From Proteles cristata cristata (Eukaryota; Chordata; Mammalia; Carnivora; Hyaenidae): a DNA stretch of 64,000 nucleotides. The notes beneath the pieces are model-generated. The model saw only the letters and a list, made by a program, of their open reading frames with translations. It did not search any database and was not told where the DNA came from. Positions 11,031 to 22,965 of the stretch are shown piece by piece; the stretch's first letter is position 1, and every line of letters begins with the position of its first letter. A program made the position numbers and the translations under genes. The DNA lies in contig JAESUZ010003295.1 in assembly GCA_017311185.1 (NCBI GenBank), positions 372,001 through 436,000 of the forward strand, in the 5' to 3' direction.

Positions 11031-11276
11031 TCCTTAATATTCATATCAAACCGGAGTTTGATATATGCTCTGGACTCAGCTGCTAAATAGCAGAAAATAC
11101 AGAAGGTAAAGGAACATGGAGAATTAGACATGAGTATGCAATCAGCAAAATCTAAATTGTGGGACACTTCACAGGGCAAATGGGTGTGGGTTGTCAGTAT
11201 ATAAATTGTCAGGAAAAGATATATAAGGCAATTCTATAGATTAAAAGAGGTTTAAAATATATCAACATTATTTTTT

Positions 11277-12521
11277 TAACATTTAAAAAAATTTTATGAA
11301 TATAATTTATTGTGAAATTAACTTACAGCACCCAGTGCTCTTCCCAACAAGTGCCCACCTCAATGCCCATCACCCATTTTCCCTCTCCCCCCAACCCCTA
11401 TCCACCCTTAGTTTGTTCTCTGTATTTAAAGATCTCTTGTGGTTTGCCTCTCTCCCTTTCTGTTTGTAACTATCTTTTTTCCCCTTCCCTTCACCCATGG
11501 TCTTCTGTTCAGTGTCTCAAGATCCAAATGTGAGTGAAAACATATGATATCTGTTCTTCTCTGACTGAGTTATTTCACTTAACATAATACCTTCCAGTTC
11601 CATCCACGTTGCTGCAAATGTCATTGTTTCTCAGAATGAGAAAATGAGAAATCTGTAGGATTTCATTCTTTCTCATTACCAAGTAGTATTCCATTGAATA
11701 TATAAACCGCATCTTCTTTATCCATTCATTAGTTGATAGACATTTAGGTTCTTTCCATAATTTGACTATTGTTGAAAGCGCTGCTATACATATTGGGGTA
11801 CACATGCCCCTACGCATCAACACTCCTAAATCCCTTAGGTAAATTCCTAGTAGTGCTATGGATCATAGGGTAGCTCTATATTTAATTTTTTGAGGAACCT
11901 CCACACTGTTTATCAGAGTGGCTGCACCAGTTTGCATTCCCACCAATAGTGCAGAGGGTTACCTTTTCTCCACATCCACGCCATCATCTGTAGTTTTCCT
12001 GATTTGTTCATTTTTGCTACTCTGATCGGTGCAAGGTGATATCTCAATGTGGCTTTGATTTGTATTTCCATGATGATGAGTGATGTTGAGCATCTTTTCA
12101 TGTGTCTTTTGGCCATCTGGATGTCTTCTTTGGAAAAGAAGTGTCTATTCATGTCTTCTGCCCATTTCTTCACTGGATTATTTGTTTTTTGAGTGTGGAG
12201 TTTAGTGGGTTCTTTATAAATTTTGGATACTAGCCCTTTATCAAATAGGTCATTTGCAACTATCTTTTCCCATTCCATCAGTTGTCTTTTAGTTTTGTTG
12301 ATTGTTTCCTTTGCAGTACAGAAGCTTTTTATCTTGATGAGGTCCCAGTAATTGATTTTTATTTTTAACTCCCTTTGGAGATGTGTCGAGTAAGAAATTG
12401 CTGCAGGTGAGGTCAAAGAGGTTTGTTGGTTTCCTTTCTCACATTTAGGTATTTCATTCATTTTGAGTTTATTTTTGTGTATGGTATAGGAAAGTGGTCT
12501 AGTTTCATTCTTCTGCATGTT
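11277..12521 (-). mobile_element. old L1 host, 3' half (3' UTR and ORF2 C-terminus)
   Basis: Minus-strand L1 from a degenerate tail at 11277, through a 3' UTR (CACCCAGTGCTCTTCCC) and the ORF2 C-terminus (a 249-aa frame at 11913-12662 runs across the junction with the nested L1). It stops at the TSD 12507-12521 and resumes at 14358. More diverged than the L1 nested in it. Confidence 0.93.
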
Positions 12522-14357
12522 TTTTCTTTTCTTTTTCTTTCTTTTCTTTTTTTTTTTTTTTTTTACAAATAGTTTATTGTCAAGTTGTTTTCCACATAAC
12601 ACCCAGTGCTCATCCCCACAAGTGCCCTCCTCCATGCCCATCTCCCTCCTCCTTCCCCGCACCCATCAGTCCTTAGTTTGTTCTCAGCATTCAAGAGTCT
12701 CTCATGGTTTGCCTCTCTCCCCCTCCCCCACTATTTCCCCCCTTCTTCTCCCCCGCGGTCTTCCATTAAGTTCCTCCTAATCCTCCTGTATGTGCAAACA
12801 TATGATATTTGTCCTTCTCTGCCTGACTTATTTCGCTCAGCATAACACCCTCAAAGTCCATCCATGTTGCTACACATGGCCAGATTTCATTCTTTCTCAT
12901 TGCCATGTAGTATTCCATTGTATAGATAAAACCACATCTTCTTGATCCATTCGTCCGTTGATGGACACTTAGGCTCTTTCCATGTTTTGGCTATTGTTGA
13001 GAGTGCTGCTATGAACATTGGGGTACATGTGCTCCTATGCATCAGCATTCCTATGTCCCTTGGGTAAATTCTGAGCAGTGCTATTGCTGGGTCATAGGGG
13101 AGTTCTGTTGTTCATTTTTTGAGGAACCTCCACACTGTTTTCCAGAGGGGCTGCACCCATTTACATTCCCACGAACAGTGTCGGAGGGTGCCCGTTTCTC
13201 CACATCCTCGCCAGCATCAGAGTCCTCTGATTTGTTCATTTTAGCCACTCTGACCAGTGTGAGGTGGTATCTCAGTGTGGTTTTGATTTGTATTTCCCTG
13301 ACGAGGAGGGATGCTGAGCATCGTTTCATGTGTCTGTTGGCCATCTGGATGTCCTCTTTGGAGAAGTGTCTGTTCATATCTTCTGCCCATTTCTTCACTG
13401 GGTTGTTTGTTTCTCGGGCATGGAGTTTGGTGGGTTCTTTATAGATTTTGGATATTAACCCTTTATCTGATATGTCATTTGCAACTATCTTTTCCCATTC
13501 CATTGGTTGCCTATTAGTTTTGTGGATTGTTTCCTTTGCCGTGCAGAAGCTTTTAATCTTGATGAGGTCCCACTAGTTTATTTTTGCTCTTGATTCCCTT
13601 GCTTTTGGGGATGTGTCAAGTAAGAAGTTGCTGCGGTGGAGGTCAAGGAGGTTGTTTCCTGCTTTCTCCTCTAGGGTTTTGATGGTTTCCTGTCTCACGC
13701 TCAGGTCCTTTATCCATTTTGAGTTTATTTTTGTGTATGGTGTGAAAAATTGATCTAGTTTCATTCTTCTTCATGTTGCTGTCCAGTTCTCTCAACACCA
13801 TCTGTTAAAGAGGCTGTCTTTAGGAGCGCCTGGGTGGCTTAGTCGGTTAAGCGTCCGACTTTCGCTTGGGTCATGATCTCGTGGTTCGTGGGTTCGAGCC
13901 CTGCGTCGGGCTCTGTGCTGACTGCCAGCTCAGAGCCTGGAGCCTGTTTTCTGACTCCCTCTCTCTCTGACCCTCCCCTGCTCACGCTGTCTCTCTCTCT
14001 CTCCTAGAAATAAATAAAACATTAAAAAAAATTTTTAAAAAAAAGAGGCTATCTTTTTTTCCATTGGCTATTCTTTCCGGCTTTGTCAAAGATTAGTTGG
14101 CTGTATACTTTTGGGTCCACTTCTGAGTTCTCAGTTGTGTTCCATTGGTCTATGTGTCTGTTTTTGTGCCAATACCATACTGTCTTGATGATGACAGCTT
14201 TGTAGTAGAGGCTAAAGTCTGGGATGGTGATACCTCCCATTTTGGTTTTATTCTTCAGGATTACTTTGGCTATTCGGGGTCTTTTGTGGTTCCATACAAA
14301 TTTTAGGATAGTTTGTTCTAGTTTTGAGAAGTATGCTGGTGCAATTTTGATTGGAAT
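12522..14357 (-). mobile_element. younger L1 nested inside the old L1 (5'-truncated)
   Basis: Minus-strand L1 with a T-rich tail at 12522-12564, 3' UTR, and ORF2 C-terminal coding in pieces (140-aa frame 13081-13503 with [20 protein letters not shown]; 63-aa frame 13573-13764; 14049-14396). Truncated in ORF2 after the PAYFSKLEQ block. Flanking duplicates ATTCTTCTGCATGTT at 12507-12521 and 14358-14372 are both part of the host L1, giving a 15-bp TSD. Interrupted by the SINE at 13825-14041. Confidence 0.94.
13825..14041 (+). mobile_element. SINEC_Fc-type SINE, young variant
   Basis: GGAGCGCCTGGGTGGCTTAG head, B box GGTTCGAGCCC, and the CTCCTAGAAATAAATAAAAC tail variant. TSD AAAGAGGCT(G/A)TCTTT at 13809-13823 and 14042-14056, with one mismatch. 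It is the youngest layer of a three-deep nest (SINE in L1 in L1). Confidence 0.96.
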
Positions 14358-16816
14358 ATTCTTCTGCATGTTGTTGTCCAATTCTCTCAACACCATTTAC
14401 TAGAGACTGTCTTTTATTCATTGGATACTCTTTCCTGTTTTGTCAAAGATTAGTTGGCCACCCATTTATGGGTCCAATTCTGAGTTCTATAATCCATTGG
14501 TCTGTGTCTATTTTTGTGCCAATACCATACTGTCTTGTTGATTATAGCTTTGTAGTAGAGGCTAAAGTCTAGGATTGTGATGCCTCCTGCTTTGGTTTTC
14601 TTCTGCAATATTACTTTGGCTATTTGGGGTCTTTTGTGGTTCCATACAAATTTTAGGATTGTTTGTTCTAGCTTTGAGAAGAATGCTGGTACAATTTTGA
14701 TTGGGGTTGCACTGAATGTGTAGATTGCTTTGGGTAGTATTGACATTTTAAAAATATTTATTCTTCCGATCCATGATCATGGAATGTTTTTTCCTTTCTT
14801 TGTGCCTTCAATTTCCTTCATAAGGTTTCTGTAGTTTTCAGCTAACAGTCTTTTACATCATTGATTAGGTTTATTCCTAGGTATTTTATGGTTCTTAGTG
14901 CAATTGTGAATGGGATCAGTTTCTTCATTTCTCTTTCTGTTGCTTCATTGTTGGTGTATAAAGATGCAACTGATTTCTGTACATTGATTTTGTATCTGCA
15001 ACTTCGCTGAATTCATATATCAGTTCTAGCAGGCTTTTTTGAAGTCTTTAAGATTTTCCATGTAGAGGATCATGTCATCTGCAAAAACTGAAAGTTTGAC
15101 TTCTTCTTTATCAATTTTGATGCCTTTTATTTCATTTTGTTGTCTGATTGCTGATGCTAGGACTTCCGGCACTATGTTAAACAACAGTGGTGAGAGTGGA
15201 CATCCCTGTAGTGTCCTGGTCTCAGAGGGAAAGCTCTCAGTTTTCCCCCATTGAGAATGATATTAGCTGTGGCCTTTTCATATGTGGCTTTTATGATGTT
15301 TAAGCATGTTCTTTCTATCCCGACTTTCTTGAGGGTTTTTATTAAGAAAGGATATTGTATTTTGTCAAGTGCTTTTCTGCACCTATTGACAGGGTCATAT
15401 GGTTCTTACTGCTTCTTTTATTAACGTAATGTATCACATTGATTTATTTCTGGGTATTGAACCAGCCCTGCAGCCCAGGAATGAATCCCACTTGATCATG
15501 ATGAATATTTTTTTTATATGCTGTTGAATTCAATTTGATAGTATCTTGTTGAAAATGTTTGCATCCATGTTCATCAGGGATATTGGCCTGTAATTCTCCT
15601 TTTTTGTGGGGTCTCTGTCTCTTTAGGAATCAAGATAATGCTAGCTTCATAGAATAGTCCAAAAGTTTTCCCCCCATTTCTATTTTTTGGAACAGCGTGA
15701 GAAGGATAATTATTAACTCTGATTTAAATGTCTGGTAGAATTCCCCCAGGAAGCCATCTGGTCCAGTGCTCTTATTTGTTGGGAGAGTTTTGATGACTGA
15801 TTCAGTTTCTTCACTAGTTATGGGTATGTTCAAATTTTCTATTTCTTCCCATTTGAGTTTTGGTGGTGTGTGGGTGTCTAGGAATTTGTCCATTTCTTCT
15901 GGGTTGTCCAGTTTGTTGGCATGTAATTTTTCATAGTATTCCCTGATAATTGCTTGTATTTCTGAGGGATTGGTTGTGATAAATCCATTTTCATTCCTGA
16001 TTTTATCTATTTCAGTCCTCTCTCTTTTTGAGAAGTCTGATAGGGGTTTATCAATCTTGTTTATATTTTTCAAAAAAACCAACTCTTAATTTCATTGATC
16101 AGTTCTACTGTGGGGTTTTTTTTGTTTTTTTGTTTTTTGGGGGGAGGGATTCTATATTGTTTATTTTTGCTCTGTTCTTTATTATTTCTCTTCTGTTGGG
16201 TTTGAGATTTCTTTGTTGTTCTGCTTCTAGTTCCCCTAGGTGTGCTGTTAGATTTTGTATTGAGAATTTTTCTTGTTTTTTGAGACAGGCCTGGATTGCA
16301 TTGTATTTTCCTCTTAGGATTACCTTTGCTGCATCCCAAAGGGTTTGGATTGTTGTGTTTTTTAATTTTCATTTGTTTCCATATATTTTTAAATTTCTTC
16401 TTAATTGCCTGGTTGACCCATTCGTTCTTCAATAGAATGTTCTTTAACTTCCATGCATTTGGAGGTTTCCAAACTTTTTCCTGTGGTTGATTTCAAGTTT
16501 CATAGCATTGTGATCTGAAAATGTAGATGGTATAATTGCAATTCTTTTGTATTTAAGAGGGCTGTCTTAAGAACAAGTATATGATCTATCTTGGAGAATG
16601 TTCCATGTGCACTCGAGAAGAATGTATATTCTGCTGCTTTTGGATTAAAAGTTCTAAATATATTTGTCAAGTCCCTCTGGTCCAGTGTATCATTCAAGGC
16701 CATTGTCTCTTTATTGATTTTCTGTCTAGATGATCTGTCCATTGCTATAAGTGAAGTATTAAAGTCCCGTACAATTACCACATTCTTACCATTAAGATTG
16801 TTTAGGTTTGTGATTG

Positions 16817-16850
<34 letters not shown>

Positions 16851-17008
16851 TCAGGTGCTTCCAAATTTATAATTATTAGCTCTTATTGATGGATAGACCC
16901 AGTAATTATTATATAATGCCCTTCTTCATCTCTTGTTTCAACCTTTAGTTTAAAATCTAGTTTGTCTGATGTAAGTATGGCTACTCCAGCTTTCTTTGGA
17001 CTTCCAGT
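14358..17008 (-). mobile_element. old L1 host, 5' part (ORF2 reverse transcriptase and endonuclease)
   Basis: Continuation of the L1 at 11277. Going right it reads backwards through the ORF2 reverse transcriptase (FADD-region reverse complement near 15065-15085; frame 15630-16082 with NKSTGPDGF and [11 protein letters not shown]) into the endonuclease (frame 16500-16781 with DFNTSL and FSKIDHI). Broken by many stops and shifts. A (GT)14 tract interrupts it at 16821-16848. The sequence ceases to be L1-like near 17008, before the ORF2 start. Confidence 0.92.
16821..16848 (+). repeat. (GT)n microsatellite inside L1
   Basis: 14 perfect GT units within the endonuclease-coding region of the old L1. 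Confidence 0.97.
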
Positions 17009-18051
17009 AGCACATCAAACATTTTTTAATGGACAAGACTAAACTATTATAACTATGGATGTGTATTTGAATGATAAAACTGTATTTTAAAAAGCTAGGA
17101 CTAATTACTTTAAAGTTATGATAGCAGTTACATATGGGGGAGAGAGAGGATTGTAGAGGGACAGAGCTAATAGAATTTCTGGAGTGAGGGGCAAAGTTCC
17201 ATTTCTTCACCAGGGCTTTTCCCACTGGAGTCCATGAGGTACCAGTTTATTGTCCTCTACACCTGCCTAGTTATAGTTAGTCATATAGTTTATGCTAATT
17301 ACATTAATTATTTAATTCATGGTGAATAAATGTAATTCATAGTACAGCCTCAAGACATTACACGCTAAGGACAAAAAATATTTGCAAGATGGAGAGATGC
17401 TAAATTTTCCTGTCACCTATTGGACACCTAGTGTTAGTGGGTTTTAATGTCTGAGGGCACTTACATGTGTGTTTATTAGGGAGGGGTAATACTCAAAGTG
17501 ACTTGTGTCTTAATTTTTAATAGTAAAGTTATAAACTTTAAATTCAACCTGGATTTTGTTGTAAAAGCTTATGTTTACTTTTTAGAGTTAGTGCTCATTT
17601 AGCTTATAAATTAAAAAAATTAAATTTCCTTATTGAACACCATTTACCAACTTTCTTTCCTGCATTAAAGCCTGTTATACACTGAAAGGATTCTGAAGCA
17701 CTTATTTGTCCTGAAATTATATCATCTCTTTCATAATTCTTATGTGTGTCATGGACTACCATTTTGTAGTCCTGTTGATATTTACTATCTTCAGAAATTG
17801 TTCCCCTGACTACCATCCTTCAGGATCCCTTTCCTCCTATAAATGGCCCCTCCAATCAGAGTTGACATTGAGTATCACTGGGTCACCTGTGATGGACCTT
17901 TAGCTGGTTGATGTAAATTCAATAGAATAATTTGCCTTAAAAAATACTGTAGTTACTGATATCCTCAAAGGCCTAGATATTGCAATAACAATATTCTTAT
18001 CCATACTGACCATTTTTTTTTCTTCCTTTTCTTTGTTCAAACATTTTTTTG
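17009..18051. other. 1 kb non-repetitive DNA, nothing identified
   Basis: Unique-looking sequence without a convincing frame, exon or recognised repeat. The longest frames (about 70-90 codons) lack protein-like features. Confidence 0.5.
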
Positions 18052-18066
18052 GCTTGCTTTCTTCTT

Positions 18067-19061
18067 CTTTTTTTTTTTTTTACAAATATTTTATTGTCAA
18101 ATTAGTTTCCACATAACACCCAGTGCTCATCCCCACAAGTGTCCTCCTCCATGCCCATCCCTCCTCCCCCCCACATCCATCAGTCCTCAGTTTTTGTCAG
18201 CATTCAAGAGTCTCTCATGGTTTGCCTCTCTCCCTTTCCCCCACCATTTCCTCCCTTCTTCTCCCCCTTGGTCCTCTGTTAAGTTCCTCCTAATCCTCCT
18301 ATACGTGCACACATATGATATTTGTCCTTCTCTGCCTGACTTATTTCGCTCAGCATCACACCCTCAAGGTCCATCCATGTTGCTACACATGGCCAGATTT
18401 CATTGTTTCTCATTGCCATGTAGTATTCCATGGTATAGATAAACCACATCTTCTTGATCCATTCATCTGTTGATGGACACTTAGGCTCTTTCCAGGTTTT
18501 AGCTATTGTGGAGAGTGCTGCTATGAACATTGGGGTACATGTGCTCTTATGCATCAGCATTTCTGGATCCCTTGGGTAAATTCCTAGTAGTGCTATTGCT
18601 GGGTCATAGGGGAGTTCTATTGTTAGTTTCCTGAGGAACCTCCACACTGTTTTCCAGAGAGGCTGTACCAGTTTACATTCCCACCAACAGTGTAGGAGGG
18701 TGCCCGTTTCTCCACATCCTCGCCAGCATCTAGAGTTCTCTGATTGGCTCATTTTAGCCACTCTGACTGGCGTGAGGTGGTATCTCAGTGTGGTTTTGAT
18801 TTGTATTTCCCTGATGAGGAGGGATGCTGAGCATCGTTTCATGTGTCTGTTGGCCATCTGGATGTCCTCTTTGGAGAAGTGTCTGTTCATATCTTCTGCC
18901 CATTTCTTCACTGGGTTGTTTGTTTTTCGGGCTTGTAGTTTGGTGAGTTCCTTATAGATTCTTGATATTAACCCTTTATCTGATATGTCATTTGCAACTA
19001 TCTTTTCCCATTCCGTTGGTTGCCTATTAATTTTCTGGGTTGTTTCCTTTGCTGTGCAGAA
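18067..19061 (-). mobile_element. young 5'-truncated L1 with perfect TSD
   Basis: A 1.0 kb L1 on the minus strand. T-tract tail starts at 18067, 3' UTR about 18080-18278, then an uninterrupted ORF2 C-terminus. Perfect 15-bp TSD GCTTGCTTTCTTCTT at 18052-18066 and 19062-19076. At the 5' junction GCTT (19062-19065) is shared by L1 and target, a microhomology often seen at 5' truncations. High similarity to 35713-38412 and 57249-59454. Confidence 0.97.
18279..18911 (-). pseudogene. L1 ORF2p C-terminal fragment (210 codons, open)
   Basis: The best-preserved ORF2 end in the window. From [18 protein letters not shown] it passes the cysteine/histidine-rich [19 protein letters not shown] motif (the C-terminal nucleic-acid-binding segment of ORF2p) to the natural stop after RIGGLGGT. 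The full protein carries endonuclease and reverse transcriptase upstream; both are absent here, so the product cannot retrotranspose. Lack of stops over 210 codons indicates recent insertion. Confidence 0.9.
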
Positions 19062-19191
19062 GCTTGCTTTCTTCTTTTTAACAACATTGACTGAGTCCAG
19101 TACTTAAATGGCTTAAGTTGTAGCTGTAACTTCAACATTGGGGGGCATCAAGGCAGAGTTACCATTGCTTACAAAGCCTGGCTTGCACTTT

Positions 19192-19365
19192 TGTAGTGGT
19201 TAAGATTTATAGACTTTGAAGTCAGGCAAACTAGGGTTTGAATCACAGCACTGACACTTGCTGTGTGACCTTGGGCAAGTGTTTAACTTCTCTCAATTTC
19301 ATCCATAAAATGTGGATATTATGAGGAATAAATAAGGCTGATATTTCTAGAGTATTTAGTGCTTT
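19192..19365 (+). mobile_element. MIR SINE
   Basis: Typical MIR core: GTAGTGGTTAAGA start, GGGTTTGAATC, CTGTGTGACCTTGGGCAAGT (19260-19279), then TAAAATGTGGATA. Ancient mammal-wide tRNA-derived SINE. Confidence 0.92.
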
Positions 19366-19479
19366 GTTTACAACATTGTTATAGCTTAAATCCAAATATA
19401 GTACTTACCTTAGTTCTTAATATCCTCTTTCTTATTTCACATGTAGAAATCAGGAACGCTCCTCTACTTTGAGATGAAT

Positions 19480-19680
19480 CCAAAATACACCTCTTCATGA
19501 AGTTGTCCTGATTCTCTCAATATAATATAACCTTTGCTTCTTAAAATCCATGCACTTTGTGTTTCATTAGTCTACTCATTTTGTACCCTCAGTGGATTAT
19601 AAGCTCCTTTGCACAAATACTCCCTAAAAGCTAAAAACATCACTTTGCATATAGCATGGGCTCAATGGTTAGTGAAATTT
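19480..19680 (+). mobile_element. possible L2 3' end
   Basis: Weak match to the L2 3' terminal pattern: TGGATTATAAGCTCCTTTG (19592-19610), then a GCTCAATGGTTAGTG-like tail. Very diverged. Confidence 0.45.
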
Positions 19681-20449
19681 ACCAGCAGTTATTTATCATT
19701 AATGCTACTGTCAGTGCTCTTTGGCCAAAGGCTGCAGGAACACCTTCTAAGTTAAACAGGTTGGATCTTTTACTCACTCATAGTAAGAGAGGACACATAG
19801 CACAGGGAGCTGTAGAATGTCTTAGTAAGAGGATGTTATAAAGAATTTATTTTGGGATTTGGGCTTTGGTTTGGTAATTTGGGAAGAGTCTGAGGAAGTG
19901 AAGGTTTTAGACTTGGTGGTTCTAAAAATCAAGGCAACTCTACAATTGGGTGTCAATAAATTTTGTCTATGGGAAACATAAACTAGGGCAGAGGCAAATA
20001 TGTAATTGGTAAAGAAGTATCATTCATTCATTTAGTTCACTGGGAAATGTTTGGCATTGTAGGTTGTACAATGATCTTGTCTGAAGTGGGTGTTCTTGTG
20101 AGATTATGTCCCAATAAGAAGAGCACATAGTTTAGCTAGGAGTGTCAAACCAGTTTCTGGATATTAGAGGTAGTTATTTTTTTCTTACTCACTACATTCT
20201 ATTTGTGGAAATCCCTCACATTTGTTGTTTCTCATTCAGGAATTATAAAAGGTAATTTTGCTTTGCTCTTGGTGTTGAACTCTAAGATTCAGGCTATCAC
20301 AAATGTCTCTAATTGGTCTTGGACCTAAGTAGTTTTACTTTTCGCTAGTGATTGGGACCTTTCTTTTCCCCTCAAACTTTAAGAACTCCTTGATATACAT
20401 ACAGAAATATATCATTGCCCTTGGTAAATTAACCATGATCATAATATGA
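19681..20449. other. non-repetitive DNA, nothing identified
   Basis: No supported gene or repeat. A short 61-codon frame at 19656-19841 has no recognisable features. Confidence 0.45.
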
Positions 20450-20620
20450 AGGCTTTGAAGTTACTTTGAAGTCAGATCATCTGGGTTCATTTTCCAATTG
20501 TGACACTTTCTACCCTTCTGATTTTTAGAAAGTTATTTAATTTCTCTGCTCCTCAGGTTTCCTTATTTTAAAAATAGGTTTAATACTACCTATGTGACTT
20601 TGTCGAGATGATTATATAAC
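20450..20620 (+). mobile_element. MIR SINE, diverged
   Basis: Pattern GTCAGATCATCTGGGTTC, then a CTTTCTACC... / AGTTATTTAATTTCTCTG core and TAAAAATAGG, as in MIR. More degraded than the copy at 19192. Confidence 0.8.
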
Positions 20621-20689
20621 TTATGAAATCCACTAGAGAATAAGCCCATGACTGCAAGAAAGTAGTTCAGTATTCACAAATCAATCAAC

Positions 20690-21082
20690 ATGATACACCA
20701 CGTTAATAAAAGAAAGGATAAGAACCATACGATCATTTCAGCAGATGCAGAAAAAGCATTTGACAAAGTACAACATCCATTCATGATAAAAACCCTCAAC
20801 ATAGTAGGGATAGAGAGAACATACCTCAACATCGTAAAGACCACATATGAAAGACCCACAGCTAATATCATCCTCTATGGGGGAAAACTGAGAGTTTTTC
20901 CTCTACAGTCAGGAGCAAGACAGGGGTGTCCATGCTCACTGCTGTTATTTAACATAGTACTAGAAGTTCTAGCTTCAGCAATTAGACAAGAACAAGAAAT
21001 AAAAGGCATCCAAATGGGTAAAGAAGTCAAACTTTCACTGTTTGCAGATGACATCATACTCTGTGTAGAAAATCCAAAAGAC

Positions 21083-21125
<43 letters not shown>

Positions 21126-21238
21126 CCACTGCTAGAACTACTAGAATACACAAATTCAGTAAAGTCAGAGGCTACAATATCAATGTACAGGAATCTATTG
21201 CATCTATGTACACCAATAACGAAGCAGCAGAAAGATAA
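20690..21238 (+). pseudogene. L1 ORF2p reverse-transcriptase fragment
   Basis: 182 codons open, from [20 protein letters not shown] (fingers/palm, first catalytic aspartate) to the FADD palm motif. After the FADD block the (CA)n expansion adds a HTHTHT run not present in normal ORF2p. The upstream endonuclease is missing. Confidence 0.88.
21084..21124 (+). repeat. (CA)n microsatellite inside L1 ORF2
   Basis: About 19 CA units preceded by GCGCG, in the coding frame of the L1 reverse transcriptase, giving alternating His-Thr. Confidence 0.97.
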
Positions 21239-22965
21239 GGAATCAGTCTATTTAAAACTGCACCAAACCCATAAAATACCTAGAAATATAACCAAAGAGC
21301 TAAACGATTTCTACTTTGAAAACTATAAAACACTTATGAAGGAAAGTGAAGAGGACACAAAGAAATGGAAAAACATTCCATGCTCATGGACAGAAAGAAC
21401 AAACATTTTTAAAATGTCTATACTACCTAAAGCAATCTACGTATTTAATGCAATCCCTATGAAAATGCCACCAGATTTTTCACAGAGCTAGAACAGTCCT
21501 AAAATTTGTTAGTCAAAGCAATCTTGAAACGCAAAGCTGGAGACATCACAATTCCAGATGTCAAGTTATGTTAAAAACCTATAGTAATTAAGACAATAGG
21601 GTATTGGCACAAAAACAGACATATAGATCAATGGAAAAGAATAGAAAACCCAGAAATGAAACCACAAATATATGGTCAACTCATCTTCGACAAAGTAGGA
21701 AAGAATACCCAATAGGAAAAAGTCTCTTCAAAATGGTGTTGGAAAAACTGGACAGCAACATGCAGAAGAATGAAACTGGACCATCTTCCTACACCATACA
21801 CAAACCTAAATTCAAAATGGATGAAAGACCTAAAATCTGAGCCCTGAAACCATGAAAATCCTAGAAGAGAACACAGGCAGTAACCTCTTTGACATTGGCT
21901 ATTGCAGCTTCTTACTAGATATGTCTCTGGCAGCAGAGTTAACAAAATAAAAATAAACTATTGGAACTTCATCAAGATAAAAAGCTCTGCACAGTGAGGG
22001 AAACAATCAAGAAAACTAAAACACAGCCTATGGAATAGGAGTAGATATTTGCAAGTGACATATCTGGTAAAGGATTAGTATCCAAAATCTATAAACAACT
22101 TGCCCAAATTCAAAACCCCAAAAAATAATAATCTAGTTAGAAATGGGCAGAAGACATGAATAGACATTTTTCTAAAGATGATATCCAGATGGCTAACAGA
22201 CACATGAAAAGATGCTCAACATCACTTGTCATCAGGGAAATGCAAATCAAAGTGCAATGGGATGTCACCTCACACCAGTCAGAATGGCTAAAATTAACAC
22301 AGGAAATGACACGTGTTGGCAAGGAAGCAGAGAAAGGGGAACGCTCTTGCACTGTGCATAGGAATGCAAATTGGTGCAACCACTCTGGAAAAACAGTATG
22401 GAGGTTCCTCAAAAAGTTAAAAATATAACTACCCTAGGACTCAGCAATTGTACTACTAGGTATTTACCCACAGAACACAAAAATACTGATTTGAAGGGAT
22501 ACATGTACCTGAATGTTTATAGCAGTATTATCAACCATAGCCGAATTATGGGAAAACCCCAAATGTCCATGGACTAATAAGTGGATAAAGATGTTGTGGG
22601 ATATATACACAATGGAATATAACTCAACCATCAAAAAGAATGAAATCTTGCCATTTGAAATGATGTGGATGGAACTAGAGAGTACTATGCTAAGTAAGTC
22701 TGTCAGAAAAAGACAAATACCATACAATTTCACTCGTGTGTGGAATTTAAGAAAACAGATGGACATAGGGGAAATAAAGAACAAGACAAACCAGAAAAAA
22801 TAAAAAGACTTAACTATAGAGGACAAACTGAGGGTTACTGGAAGGGAGGTGGGCAGGGGGATGTGTTAGATGTGTGATGGGTACTAAGGAGGGCACTTGC
22901 GATGAGCACTGGGTGTTGTATGTCAGTGGTGAATCACTAAATTCTACATCTGAAACAACAAAAAG

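Larger units (their letters stand above)
20671..22965 (+). mobile_element. old L1, ORF2 from reverse transcriptase to 3' UTR
   Basis: 5'-truncated + strand L1. A 182-codon frame (20690-21238) carries the reverse transcriptase core: [12 protein letters not shown], then [13 protein letters not shown], whose F-A-D-D is the catalytic motif. A (CA)n tract follows at 21084-21124, then broken frames for the thumb and C-terminal regions (21183-22803) and a 3' UTR with GAGCACTGGGTGTTGTATGT (22903-22922). Several frameshifts and stops make it inactive. Confidence 0.93.

Noticed and set aside
11913..12662. 249-codon minus-strand frame as a novel protein
   Set aside because: It is L1 ORF2 C-terminus of the old element joined through a poly-T derived lysine run to the tail of the nested L1; an accidental fusion across an insertion junction.
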